Source: Puniceicoccales bacterium
GTDB taxonomy: Bacteria; Verrucomicrobiota; Verrucomicrobiia; Opitutales; UBA953
Length of the DNA: 9,674 nt
Reading direction: 5' to 3'
NCBI GenBank assembly: GCA_031279675.1
Contig: JAITIB010000115.1
Span: 1 to 9,674, forward strand
Within the stretch, counting starts at the first letter, position 1. Every line of letters starts with the position of its first letter. Made by a program: the position numbers and the translations under genes. This document shows positions 1-5,999 of this stretch, in pieces. The notes under the pieces are model-generated. The model was given only the letters and a program-made list of their open reading frames with translations, was not told where the DNA came from and made no database searches.

Positions 1-205
1 ATCAGACTGAACATCCCAACAACTTGCCCTCCTCGTGCTGCTTGTCCCGGGTCAACCAGCGTATCCTTTCACGGCCTCTTTCATCCGAAAATCTCCGCCC
101 AATCACCCGGGATGCGACAGTTAACGCACTATCACGGCAAGCCACAAGACTTGGGCTTTCGGTTGGGGCCGTCCTCCGTTCCGCGTCATTTCAACGCGCT
201 GGGGG

Positions 206-1522
206 TCAGTGCTTCAACACGCCTTTGCTTACGCTGAGCACGGTCATTACGATGCTGATGAGGCAGAGGAAAACGAGGGCGACGGTGCCGGAGAAAACGA
301 TGCCTGTCACGACACGGATCAGGCGTTTGATGGCTTTGTCCAGCGCGGCGACGTGGCGGAATGCGAGCGATTGGAATGTGTCGGCGAGGCTGCCGGTGTT
401 TTCCCCGACGGCGAGGATGTCCACGTCGCTTGCGGGGAGAATGGCGTGGCGTTTGAAGGCGGAGGCAAATGCGGCGCCGTCGTTGATCATCTGGCGGCCC
501 GCGCCAAGGCGCTGGCGCAGGATGCGGTTTGCCACCGGGCGTTCGCACAGGCGCAGTGCATCGGTTGCGTTGATGCCGCTGCCGAGCAGCGTGGCCAGCA
601 GGTCTGTCATGCGCACGGTCTCGGTGTGGAGGAAAACGGCGCCGGCAACGGGCAGGCGCAGGAGCCAGCGATCGCTGGTCATGCGTCCGGATTCTCCCCG
701 ACGCCACCGCATGAAGCCCCATGCGAGCGCAGCCAGTGCCATGGCGATGAATGGTCCGCCCTTGATGAGAAAGTCCGCGAACCCCATCAATGCCTTCACC
801 ATCCAAGGGAAATCGCCCTTGAGGTTGCGCATGATGCTCTCCATGCGTGGCACGAGGAAAAAGACAAAGATGCCGAGCACGCCCAGTGCCATGGCGCACA
901 CACTCAGGGGGTATCCGATGCTGGAGAGAACTTTGCCGCGCAGTGACTCGCGCAGTTCATACGAGTCGAGCACTTTGCGCAGGACGGGCACGAGGTTTCC
1001 GGTGTTTTCGCCTGCCTCGACGAGGTGGAGCGTTGCGCTGTCGAAGACGACAGGGTGGCGTGACATCGCACCTGCGAGCGTGGCGCCCTCACTCATGTCG
1101 CGCCAGAGGCTTTGGCAAAGGTATCGCAGGGCGGGCTCGCTGACGCGCTGCCCGAGCAATTTGACGGAGTCGCCCATGGGCAGCCCGTTCGCGTGCAGTT
1201 GGTAAAAACTGTCAACGAAATCCCATCCGGTGCGGTGCGGCCCAAAAAGCCGGCCTTGCGTGAGCTTTCCGGGGACTTTTCCTTCAAGCAAGGACGGGGG
1301 TGGCGTCGCCGCGCCACCGTTGGATTCCGAGGGGGTGCTCTCCACGGGATGCCCCGTGTGGCGCGCGATGCCCGTTCCGGTTCCGGTGGCGGCTTGCAGG
1401 GAGAGAATCCGCAAGCCTTGCCCGGCGAGTTTTCGAGCCGCGCTCCGGCGGTCCTCTGCATCAAGCGTTCCCGAGCAGGAGCGGTTGGCGGAGTCAAGGG
1501 CGATGTAAGAAAACGAGGACAT
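206..1522 (-). CDS. Type II secretion system F family protein (GspF/PilC-like inner-membrane platform protein)
   Basis: This 438-residue protein belongs to the polytopic platform family that anchors type II secretion or type IV pilus machines in the inner membrane and contacts the assembly ATPase. The N-terminus (FSYIALDSANRSCSGTLDAE) has the usual GspF opening, followed by a variable Gly/Thr/Pro-rich linker at about residues 45-100. Two T2SSF repeats follow, at about 101-225 and 300-425. Each carries the family signature, EAGENTGNL at 169-177 and AVGENTGSL at 371-379. Hydrophobic segments lie near 203-226, 250-270 and 402-430, the expected three-helix layout. The ATG at 1522 starts just before the conserved N-terminal motif but has no clear SD. 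It lies 130 bases after atpF on the same strand, with no gspE, gspG or pil gene visible. The family is clear; whether it serves secretion or pili cannot be told here. Confidence 0.9.
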   Translation of the reverse strand: MSSFSYIALDSANRSCSGTLDAEDRRSAARKLAGQGLRILSLQAATGTGTGIARHTGHPVESTPSESNGGAATPPPSLLEGKVPGKLTQGRLFGPHRTGWDFVDSFYQLHANGLPMGDSVKLLGQRVSEPALRYLCQSLWRDMSEGATLAGAMSRHPVVFDSATLHLVEAGENTGNLVPVLRKVLDSYELRESLRGKVLSSIGYPLSVCAMALGVLGIFVFFLVPRMESIMRNLKGDFPWMVKALMGFADFLIKGGPFIAMALAALAWGFMRWRRGESGRMTSDRWLLRLPVAGAVFLHTETVRMTDLLATLLGSGINATDALRLCERPVANRILRQRLGAGRQMINDGAAFASAFKRHAILPASDVDILAVGENTGSLADTFQSLAFRHVAALDKAIKRLIRVVTGIVFSGTVALVFLCLISIVMTVLSVSKGVLKH

Positions 1523-1652
1523 GCTTGGGCATGAAGAATGGTGTCCAGGGCCCAGTCAAACGGTTTAGTTGGAATGCGTCCGGGCCGCCCGTCGAAACCC
1601 CGGAAACGGCGGATGGTTAGTCCGGGCGGATAAAAAGAAGGACGTGCCCCGG

Positions 1653-2222
1653 CTATCCGTGTGTGTGCCCGGAGACATTGGTTATTTCAAGGGCGGCGGT
1701 GGCGTTGAATCTCATTTTCTCGTCCGGCGTCAATTCCTTGGCGAGAACCCTTCCCGTGGTTTCCACGACCAGGCGGGCGATTTCTGCGCGGAGCTCAGCC
1801 AGCATTTGAGCGCGCTCGTGGGCGAGCTGGGATTCGGCACGCCGCAATATTTCGGCGGCCCGCCCGCCCGCCTCCCGCGCCGCTTTTTCTTCAAAGGCCT
1901 TGGCCCGCGCGCCCGCTTCGCGGGCGATATTCGCCGCTTCGGTGGCGGCGGCAGCCAAACGTTCCTCGCACTGCGCCTCGGCGGCGTTTAGTCGCGCCTT
2001 CATCTCCTCGGCGTATTGGAGACCGGATTCGATTTTCGCGTTGCGCGCATCAAGATTGGCGAGCAGGGGCCTGATGCCGAAGTAATACAGCACGAGTGCC
2101 ATCAGCGCAAAGCTGCCGAGTTGCAAGGTCACATGGCGCCAGTCAAAACCAAGCCGCCCGGCGGCTTCGGCAGCGGTGGTGGCGGCGGCAAGGATGGCGG
2201 CGGGAGAGTGCGGGAAAAACAT
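1653..2222 (-). CDS. atpF: ATP synthase F0 sector subunit b
   Basis: This is subunit b, the peripheral stalk of the F-type ATP synthase, which holds F1 against rotation of the c ring. From the ATG at 2222 it is 189 residues. A short N-terminal stretch leads into one membrane helix at about 31-49 (VTLQLGSFALMALVLYYFGI). A long charged Ala/Glu/Arg-rich helix at about 55-150 is the coiled-coil dimerisation region. The C-terminal part (about 141-164, RLVVETTGRVLAKEL) is typical of the delta-binding end. The frame stays open 20 codons further upstream, but that extension overlaps the atpE end and is basic and unlike the family. AGGAG lies 13 bases before the chosen ATG. It follows atpE by 31 bases. 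No atpH follows, which is unusual for this gene. Confidence 0.93.
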   Translation of the reverse strand: MFFPHSPAAILAAATTAAEAAGRLGFDWRHVTLQLGSFALMALVLYYFGIRPLLANLDARNAKIESGLQYAEEMKARLNAAEAQCEERLAAAATEAANIAREAGARAKAFEEKAAREAGGRAAEILRRAESQLAHERAQMLAELRAEIARLVVETTGRVLAKELTPDEKMRFNATAALEITNVSGHTHG

Positions 2223-2253
2223 GGCGGTGGCGGAGCTCCTTCGCGCCCGGCGC

Positions 2254-2517
2254 TTACAGCAGAAGGAAGGCGAGAATGCCAAGCCCTTCCGCGAGCGCCA
2301 TGCCGAGAATGGCCTGAACGAGAATCTTCACGGACGCGCCCGGGTTGCGCGCGACCCCCTCGGCAGCCTTCAGCCCGATGAATCCGACGCCAAGGGCGGC
2401 GCCACCTGCGGCAAGGCCCTTGCCAATGGCGACGAGCCCGTTCCCGATGGCCACGGCGGCCTCCTTGTTTTCTTGCGCGAGTTTGAGCGCCTCGGTGGCT
2501 GTTTCTGCGAATATCAT
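2254..2517 (-). CDS. atpE: ATP synthase F0 sector subunit c (rotor ring proteolipid)
   Basis: This is the rotor-ring subunit of ATP synthase, 87 residues forming a two-helix hairpin. Aligned by eye to E. coli subunit c, the polar loop ARNPG (56-60) matches ARQPD, and Glu77 (LAEGLG) takes the place of Asp61, the ion-carrying carboxylate. The spacing from Lys50 to Glu77 is 27, the same as Lys34 to Asp61. The residues expected for a sodium site (Gln in helix 1, Ser-Thr after the Glu) are Val44 and Gly-Leu, so proton coupling is more likely; that is inference. About 16 extra charged residues precede helix 1 compared with E. coli. The loop Gln is replaced by Asn58. It sits between atpB (45 bases) and atpF (31 bases). 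Confidence 0.95.
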   Translation of the reverse strand: MIFAETATEALKLAQENKEAAVAIGNGLVAIGKGLAAGGAALGVGFIGLKAAEGVARNPGASVKILVQAILGMALAEGLGILAFLLL

Positions 2518-2562
2518 GGTGATGGTGTCAGTGCTGATGGTTAAACCTTGGTGGTGAGAAAT

Positions 2563-3420
2563 TTAATGCGAATGCGCGGGGTCTTCCCCTCCCTCATCCC
2601 CGTCACCGTGATTGCACAACAGCCCGATGTAAACCGCGGAAAGCAAGGTGAACACGAGCGCCTGGACAAGGCCGACGAGCAGTTCGAGGAAATAAAACGG
2701 GGGCGCAAAATGTGTCTTGTGCAACAAACTCTCCCCCCCGAACACATTGCCAAAAAGCCGCATCGAAAGCGTCATGGGCCGGATCAACACCGAGATGACC
2801 TCGATGACGCCCACTCCGAGAAACACCACCGAGAGCACCCAGTAGGCCGCGCGCGGCAGCTCGGACCGGTCCGCCTTGTTCCCAAACCAATCCTTTAAAA
2901 TGGCACGCGGCCCGGCAAATTTTAGCACAAGAATCAACCACGCCCCAAACGATACTGCGGCGAGCGCAACAGTGCCGTTGATGTCGGACGTCGGCGGGCG
3001 CACCAGCGGCGTTTCCACATGGGTGTTGTAAAAACTCTCTCCGCCCCCCCAGCCGATGGTCCCCACTCCGGGCAGCAAGCCCACCCAGTTTTGGACAAGA
3101 ATGAACGTGAACAACGTCACCAACACTGGAAACGCAAACGGCATGGCCCTTCTGCCGACAATCGGCGAGAGCAAGTCGCGCAACGCCACCACAACCGATT
3201 CCGCCACAGCCTGCGCACGGCTCGGAACCACCCTCGGGCGTCCAATCACAACTCGCAGCCCCGCAAGAAACACAAGCGTCACGCACCAGCTGGTGAGCAC
3301 CGTGTTCGTGACAGGCAAACCGAAAAACACTGACCGCAAATCACCCGGCGCGGGCGACTCGCCGGCGCAAAGCGCCGTTGCCGGCAACAATGTGGCGACG
3401 AGCAAAACCAAAAAACGCAT
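2563..3420 (-). CDS. atpB: ATP synthase F0 sector subunit a (proton channel)
   Basis: Subunit a forms the proton half-channels beside the c ring. From the ATG at 3420 it is 285 residues; a GTG at 3447 would add nine residues. The ATG form begins MRFLVLLVATLLPATALCAG, which looks like a cleavable signal sequence. Several membrane helices follow. The motif LVRPPTSDIN lies in the usual periplasmic-to-helix region. The near-C-terminal block LSMRLFGNVFGGE carries the essential Arg (Arg221 from the ATG, matching E. coli Arg210). The last helix has GLVQALVFTLLSAVYIG, whose Gln matches the conserved Gln252. The tail is acidic and His-containing (GDGDEGGEDPAHSH). It lies 60 bases after surE, and neither atpI nor atpZ is present. 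Neither start has a convincing SD. Confidence 0.95.
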   Translation of the reverse strand: MRFLVLLVATLLPATALCAGESPAPGDLRSVFFGLPVTNTVLTSWCVTLVFLAGLRVVIGRPRVVPSRAQAVAESVVVALRDLLSPIVGRRAMPFAFPVLVTLFTFILVQNWVGLLPGVGTIGWGGGESFYNTHVETPLVRPPTSDINGTVALAAVSFGAWLILVLKFAGPRAILKDWFGNKADRSELPRAAYWVLSVVFLGVGVIEVISVLIRPMTLSMRLFGNVFGGESLLHKTHFAPPFYFLELLVGLVQALVFTLLSAVYIGLLCNHGDGDEGGEDPAHSH

Positions 3421-3480
3421 GGCCGCGGATGACACAACGCGCGCCACCTCGACGCAACACGAAAGAATACCGCCCGCCGC

Positions 3481-4278
3481 TCACTCCCGGCACATGGACA
3501 CCCCGCCCAGCCTGCCGTAGTCCAGGACACCATGGCTGATGTGCCCGCGCAACAGGCAGGCGACATCAGTGTTGTCCCCGGAGGGAAACTTTGTTTCGCG
3601 GCGCACCCACTGGAATCGGAACGACGCGGGCGTCTCCCTCTTGTAAACGCACCCGAGCCGAACATCCGCGGGCACGGTTTGCTCCACCGGGGTGTCCGCC
3701 GTGCAGTGGCGGGGAAAGTTGACGTTATGCACATGCAGGGGTTCCGGAACCATGCCGGCCTGCTCCGCGGTGAACCGCACCGCGCGCCGCGCGGCGGCGT
3801 GGAGACTGGCGCCGGCCTCGCCACTGACCTTGCCCTGATTGCGCCGCGCCTCCTCGTAGGTCTCGTCGGCAAGGTCAAGCGAGTAGGCGAGCGAGGGCAA
3901 GCCCCACGCCGCCCCCTCGATCGCCCCCGCCAATGTGCCGGAGCTAAGGCTGAGCGGCATGCTGACGTTGAACCCAATGTTGATGCCCGACACGACCACG
4001 TCAGGCCTGTCACCCGCAAGCAGGTGCCCGAGCGCGATGTTGACGCAGTCGGAGGGAGTCCCGTCCACGGCCCATGCGGGCGCGGGATGGCGCTTGTTGT
4101 CCATGCGCGTGACGCGGACGTCACGGTGGCGGCTAAACGCGCGCCCGATCCAGCTTTGTTCACCGAGTGGCGCCACGATGCTGACGCGGAAACTCTCCAA
4201 GTGTGCCTCGACGAGCATGAGCAGAAAGTGGGAATCAATGCCGTCGTCGTTGGTAATCAGAACATGCGGGCGTTTCAT
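3481..4278 (-). CDS. surE: 5'/3'-nucleotidase SurE
   Basis: SurE is a metal-dependent phosphatase that removes phosphate from nucleoside monophosphates (5'- and 3'-) in the cytoplasm and is linked to stationary-phase survival. The 265-residue product starts MKRPHVLITNDDGIDS, with the metal-binding NDDG (Asp11, Asp12). GTPSDCVNIA at 73-82 and VSGINIGFN at 96-104 (Asn100 as metal ligand) are family hallmarks, as is SSGTLAGAIEGA at 112-123. Ser42 in GEQSWIG stands where most members have a basic RSG-type motif, so this is a somewhat divergent subgroup, but the metal ligands are all present. The length is normal to slightly long (about 250 is usual). It lies 33 bases after the unknown gene and 60 bases before atpB on the same strand, so co-transcription with the F0 genes is likely. 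Confidence 0.94.
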   Translation of the reverse strand: MKRPHVLITNDDGIDSHFLLMLVEAHLESFRVSIVAPLGEQSWIGRAFSRHRDVRVTRMDNKRHPAPAWAVDGTPSDCVNIALGHLLAGDRPDVVVSGINIGFNVSMPLSLSSGTLAGAIEGAAWGLPSLAYSLDLADETYEEARRNQGKVSGEAGASLHAAARRAVRFTAEQAGMVPEPLHVHNVNFPRHCTADTPVEQTVPADVRLGCVYKRETPASFRFQWVRRETKFPSGDNTDVACLLRGHISHGVLDYGRLGGVSMCRE

Positions 4279-4311
4279 GAGCGGGCGGGCGGTGTGGAGC
4301 GCGAGGTGGCG

Positions 4312-4641
4312 TCAGGCCTTGGGAAACATCATCTTGAGGGGAGCGAGGGAAATCTTGTCAGGGACGCTGATGCGATTTCCCGCTTTCTCCACGGCAAGGT
4401 CGATTATCCCCTGAATCCATTTCTTCGAGGCGCGAACGGACTGGAAATGAACGTGGAACTTGCCCTCTCCAGCGCTCCAACGGATGCCGGTGATTTCAAG
4501 CCGAACGGGCACGGGCTCGTCGCAAAGGGCGAGAGCGGCGGTGATGCTGTCGTGCCCGACATCCAGACTGTCCACCGTGCCAATGCCGGCGATGCGCTGG
4601 TTGACAAATTTGGCGATTTGGTTGCTGATGAAATTTCCCAT
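4312..4641 (-). CDS. Conserved-looking small protein of unknown function, first gene of the surE-atp group
   Basis: I do not recognise this 109-residue protein. It has no signal peptide or membrane helix. It begins MGNFISNQIAKFVNQRIAGI, alternates short hydrophobic strands with polar residues (for example PVPVRLEITGIRW), and ends with a basic, Met-Pro-containing tail. The pattern suggests a small beta-rich soluble domain, which is only inference. The ATG at 4641 is preceded by a weak GGGG. A second frame starting at 4655 overlaps it but has a much less protein-like composition. The stop lies 33 bases before surE on the same strand, so it is probably the promoter-proximal gene of a unit that continues into the ATP synthase genes. 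That association is the only clue to its role. Confidence 0.65.
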   Translation of the reverse strand: MGNFISNQIAKFVNQRIAGIGTVDSLDVGHDSITAALALCDEPVPVRLEITGIRWSAGEGKFHVHFQSVRASKKWIQGIIDLAVEKAGNRISVPDKISLAPLKMMFPKA

Positions 4642-4679
4642 GCACGCAACCCCATGGCCTCACGCCATCGTGTTCAACC

Positions 4680-4720
4680 CTAAATCGCGTTGTGCTCCAT
4701 GCCTGACGCCACCTCCTTGT
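4680..4720 (-). promoter_or_regulatory. Strong Shine-Dalgarno followed by a possible six-residue leader peptide
   Basis: Read on the minus strand, ACAAGGAGGT is followed, about 11 bases later, by ATG at 4700 and the short frame MEHNAI ending in TAG at 4680. This is the best SD in the window by eye, yet the annotated gene begins at 4641 with only a weak site. It could be a leader peptide or an upstream open reading frame in the operon transcript. It could equally be a chance match, because the spacing is longer than ideal. No regulatory codons (such as a run of one amino acid) are present in the peptide. Confidence 0.3.
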
Positions 4721-4723
4721 CCC

Positions 4724-4772
4724 CCCGGCGTGCTGTGATACGTGGCTAAGCGCCGGGATTTTTCTTGTTTTT
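4724..4772 (+). terminator. Terminator-like hairpin with T-run and no upstream + gene
   Basis: CCCGGCG (4724-4730) can pair perfectly with CGCCGGG (4751-4757) over a 20-base loop, and ATTTTTCTTGTTTTTT follows at once. This is the form of a Rho-independent terminator on the + strand. No + strand gene precedes it, since the region to the left codes on the minus strand. It may end an antisense or small RNA, block read-through, or act as a leader structure for the minus-strand operon about 80 bases away. The long loop lowers confidence. Confidence 0.45.
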
Positions 4773-4959
4773 TGATCCGATGCCCAGTTGATTCGCCCAA
4801 TCCGTTACGCCCATGAATTCCCGGCGCACAAATCATCACCACGGCGTCCGTGCCACGTGTCGGCCTTCCGTCAATTCCCCGTGCGAACGGCTCGACGAGC
4901 CGCCCTTGCAAGGAGGCGAAAAACAAAAATTATCGCAGACAGGAAAAACGCGAGGGAAG

Positions 4960-5598
4960 TTGAAGTGTTATTTATCGGTGGTTTGCCCGTTTTGTTTCAC
5001 CATCGCAGGATTTTTCACGGCATGTGATTCGGTTTCGGACAGGTCGTTGCCCGAACCCACAGCACATGAACTTTCCTCGCGTTCGAACCGAATGACCGAT
5101 AGAAAGTTATTAGAACAAAGATATTATTTATGGCAGGAATGCGAGAAGAGATTCAAGCGATCATCAGCGCTCTCGTATTATGCTGTTTCCGCTTTTGGTT
5201 TTCCACTTGCGGATCTTGACGGGACCGTGGAATCAATAAATGAGGAAAGGACTGACGAATCAGGGGGTTATCTTATTTATCCACTTGAAATAATTTCAGA
5301 AGGTCGCGCAAAAATCTTGGAACGAATCGATGGCAACAAAAGACCCCGTTTCCATATTACAGTTTTGGAAATAGAGAAAAATTATTTTTTATGTGATATT
5401 GATGCGCAGGTCGATGGAAGCATGGGATCATATTCTGTTTATGTGATTCTTAAGCGCGGCATGAAAAAATGTTATGACAGTTATAGTGGACGATGGAAAG
5501 ACATGCCCGTGATTGAAAAAGTTGCAAGAATCGAGGAGCCGGAATATAAAAAGATAGTCGAGCTTGTCAGGCAGTATAAGAAGCTTGTGACATTTTGA
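4960..5598 (+). CDS. Putative lipoprotein of unknown function, in an AT-rich insert
   Basis: I do not recognise this protein. From a TTG at 4960 it is 212 residues and begins with a Lys, then a hydrophobic run ending FFTAC, which resembles a lipoprotein signal with Cys22 as the lipidated residue. The mature part is hydrophilic, with several aromatic/charged stretches (EQRYYLWQECEKRFKRS, GGYLIYPLEIISEGRAKILE) and a Lys-rich C-terminus. No catalytic motif is visible. The frame runs back to an ATG at 4813, but those codons are GC-rich and not protein-like. An ATG at 5092 would give a 168-residue cytoplasmic form. The start is therefore uncertain. Hand counts of two 60-base lines inside the gene give about 33% and 27% GC, far below the flanks. 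The stop lies nine bases before the next gene, suggesting a two-gene unit. Confidence 0.65.
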   Translation: MKCYLSVVCPFCFTIAGFFTACDSVSDRSLPEPTAHELSSRSNRMTDRKLLEQRYYLWQECEKRFKRSSALSYYAVSAFGFPLADLDGTVESINEERTDESGGYLIYPLEIISEGRAKILERIDGNKRPRFHITVLEIEKNYFLCDIDAQVDGSMGSYSVYVILKRGMKKCYDSYSGRWKDMPVIEKVARIEEPEYKKIVELVRQYKKLVTF

Positions 5599-5606
5599 GG
5601 TCAACC

Positions 5607-5897
5607 ATGATGAATTGGAAATGGTGTTTGATATGTTTTTTGACGGGCGGTTTTTGTGTGCTGTCTGACAGCGTTGAATTCCATAAGATCATACCCGCCG
5701 GGGTTTTGTTCGTGGTTGGTTTTATTATTTTTGGAGGTTTTTTCTTTTTCCTGAGGCCGAAACGTCCCGAAGAACATTTGGCGGCATATTTTGCCAAAAG
5801 AGTCATCTTTGCATGTTTCAGTTATCTTTTTTCCGTGCTCGCGGCCTGCGCGGCATCTTTGGCAATCTTCGGATTTGGCGATGGGTTCATGGATTAA
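5607..5897 (+). CDS. Small multi-pass membrane protein of unknown function
   Basis: This 96-residue protein is not one I recognise. It is strongly hydrophobic, with likely membrane segments near residues 5-22, 31-52 (AGVLFVVGFIIFGGFFFFL) and 66-90 (VIFACFSYLFSVLAACAASL). A basic loop (RPKRPEEH) lies between the last two. GAGG lies six bases before the ATG at 5607, a good SD, and a second ATG follows at 5610. The SD overlaps the stop codon of the upstream lipoprotein gene, so the two are probably translated from one message and may act together at the envelope. The AT-rich composition matches that neighbour and not the genes beyond. Confidence 0.7.
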   Translation: MMNWKWCLICFLTGGFCVLSDSVEFHKIIPAGVLFVVGFIIFGGFFFFLRPKRPEEHLAAYFAKRVIFACFSYLFSVLAACAASLAIFGFGDGFMD

Positions 5898-5999
5898 GAT
5901 TTTTTATCCCTGCGGTTTTTGAAGCGGGCGGCGAGAATTTCGCTTGCGTTTTTCGCGCGATGAGTTGCTCTGCGGCGCTTTCGCATAAGCATAAATAAC

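Larger units (their letters stand above)
4642..4959. other. Intergenic stretch between the divergent unknown genes
   Basis: About 318 bases without a supported gene, between a minus-strand operon and a plus-strand gene pair. It holds a terminator-like hairpin (4724-4772), a strong minus-strand SD with a six-codon frame after it (4680-4719), a small GC hairpin (CGGCTC-GAC-GAGCCG, 4888-4902) and, on the + strand, a perfect AGGAGG at 4911-4916 that has no start codon at a normal distance. Base composition shifts from GC-rich to AT-rich near 4920. Promoters for both directions are expected here, but I could not place a convincing -35/-10 pair. Confidence 0.6.

Noticed and set aside
1..205. Possible gene ends or starts at the left edge, including a + frame through 1-238 and short minus-strand frames (ten codons from an ATG near 85)
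   Set aside because: None has a recognisable motif, a good SD or sufficient length. I see no supported feature in these 205 bases, though the edge limits what can be judged.
24..1205. Long open frame on the + strand (393 codons) opposite gspF
   Set aside because: It lies antisense to a gene with clear GspF motifs and reads as a Ser/Arg-rich, low-information protein, as expected from a GC-rich shadow frame.
1523..1562. Promoter for gspF: a TTGACT on the minus strand near 1553
   Set aside because: No -10 element resembling TATAAT lies at 16-18 bases from it, so it is a lone hexamer.
1621..1660. Terminator after atpF
   Set aside because: A minus-strand TTCTTTTT follows the atpF stop, but the only stems I could draw before it are two or three pairs or are not nested with the T-run.
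3532..4683. Long + strand open frame (383 codons) opposite surE and the unknown gene
   Set aside because: SurE on the other strand carries full family motifs. The + frame has no recognisable domain and arises from high GC content.
4660..4926. Minus-strand open frame of 88 codons in the intergenic stretch
   Set aside because: It has no SD at its start and a non-protein-like composition, and it runs through the terminator-like hairpin and the leader SD.
4642..4959. tRNA, riboswitch or CRISPR repeats in the largest intergenic stretch
   Set aside because: No cloverleaf, no recognisable aptamer core and no spaced repeats were seen.
5922..5953. Terminator after the small membrane protein gene
   Set aside because: AAGCG/CGCTT can pair and GCGTTTTT follows, but the stem is five pairs with a 14-base loop, too weak to annotate.
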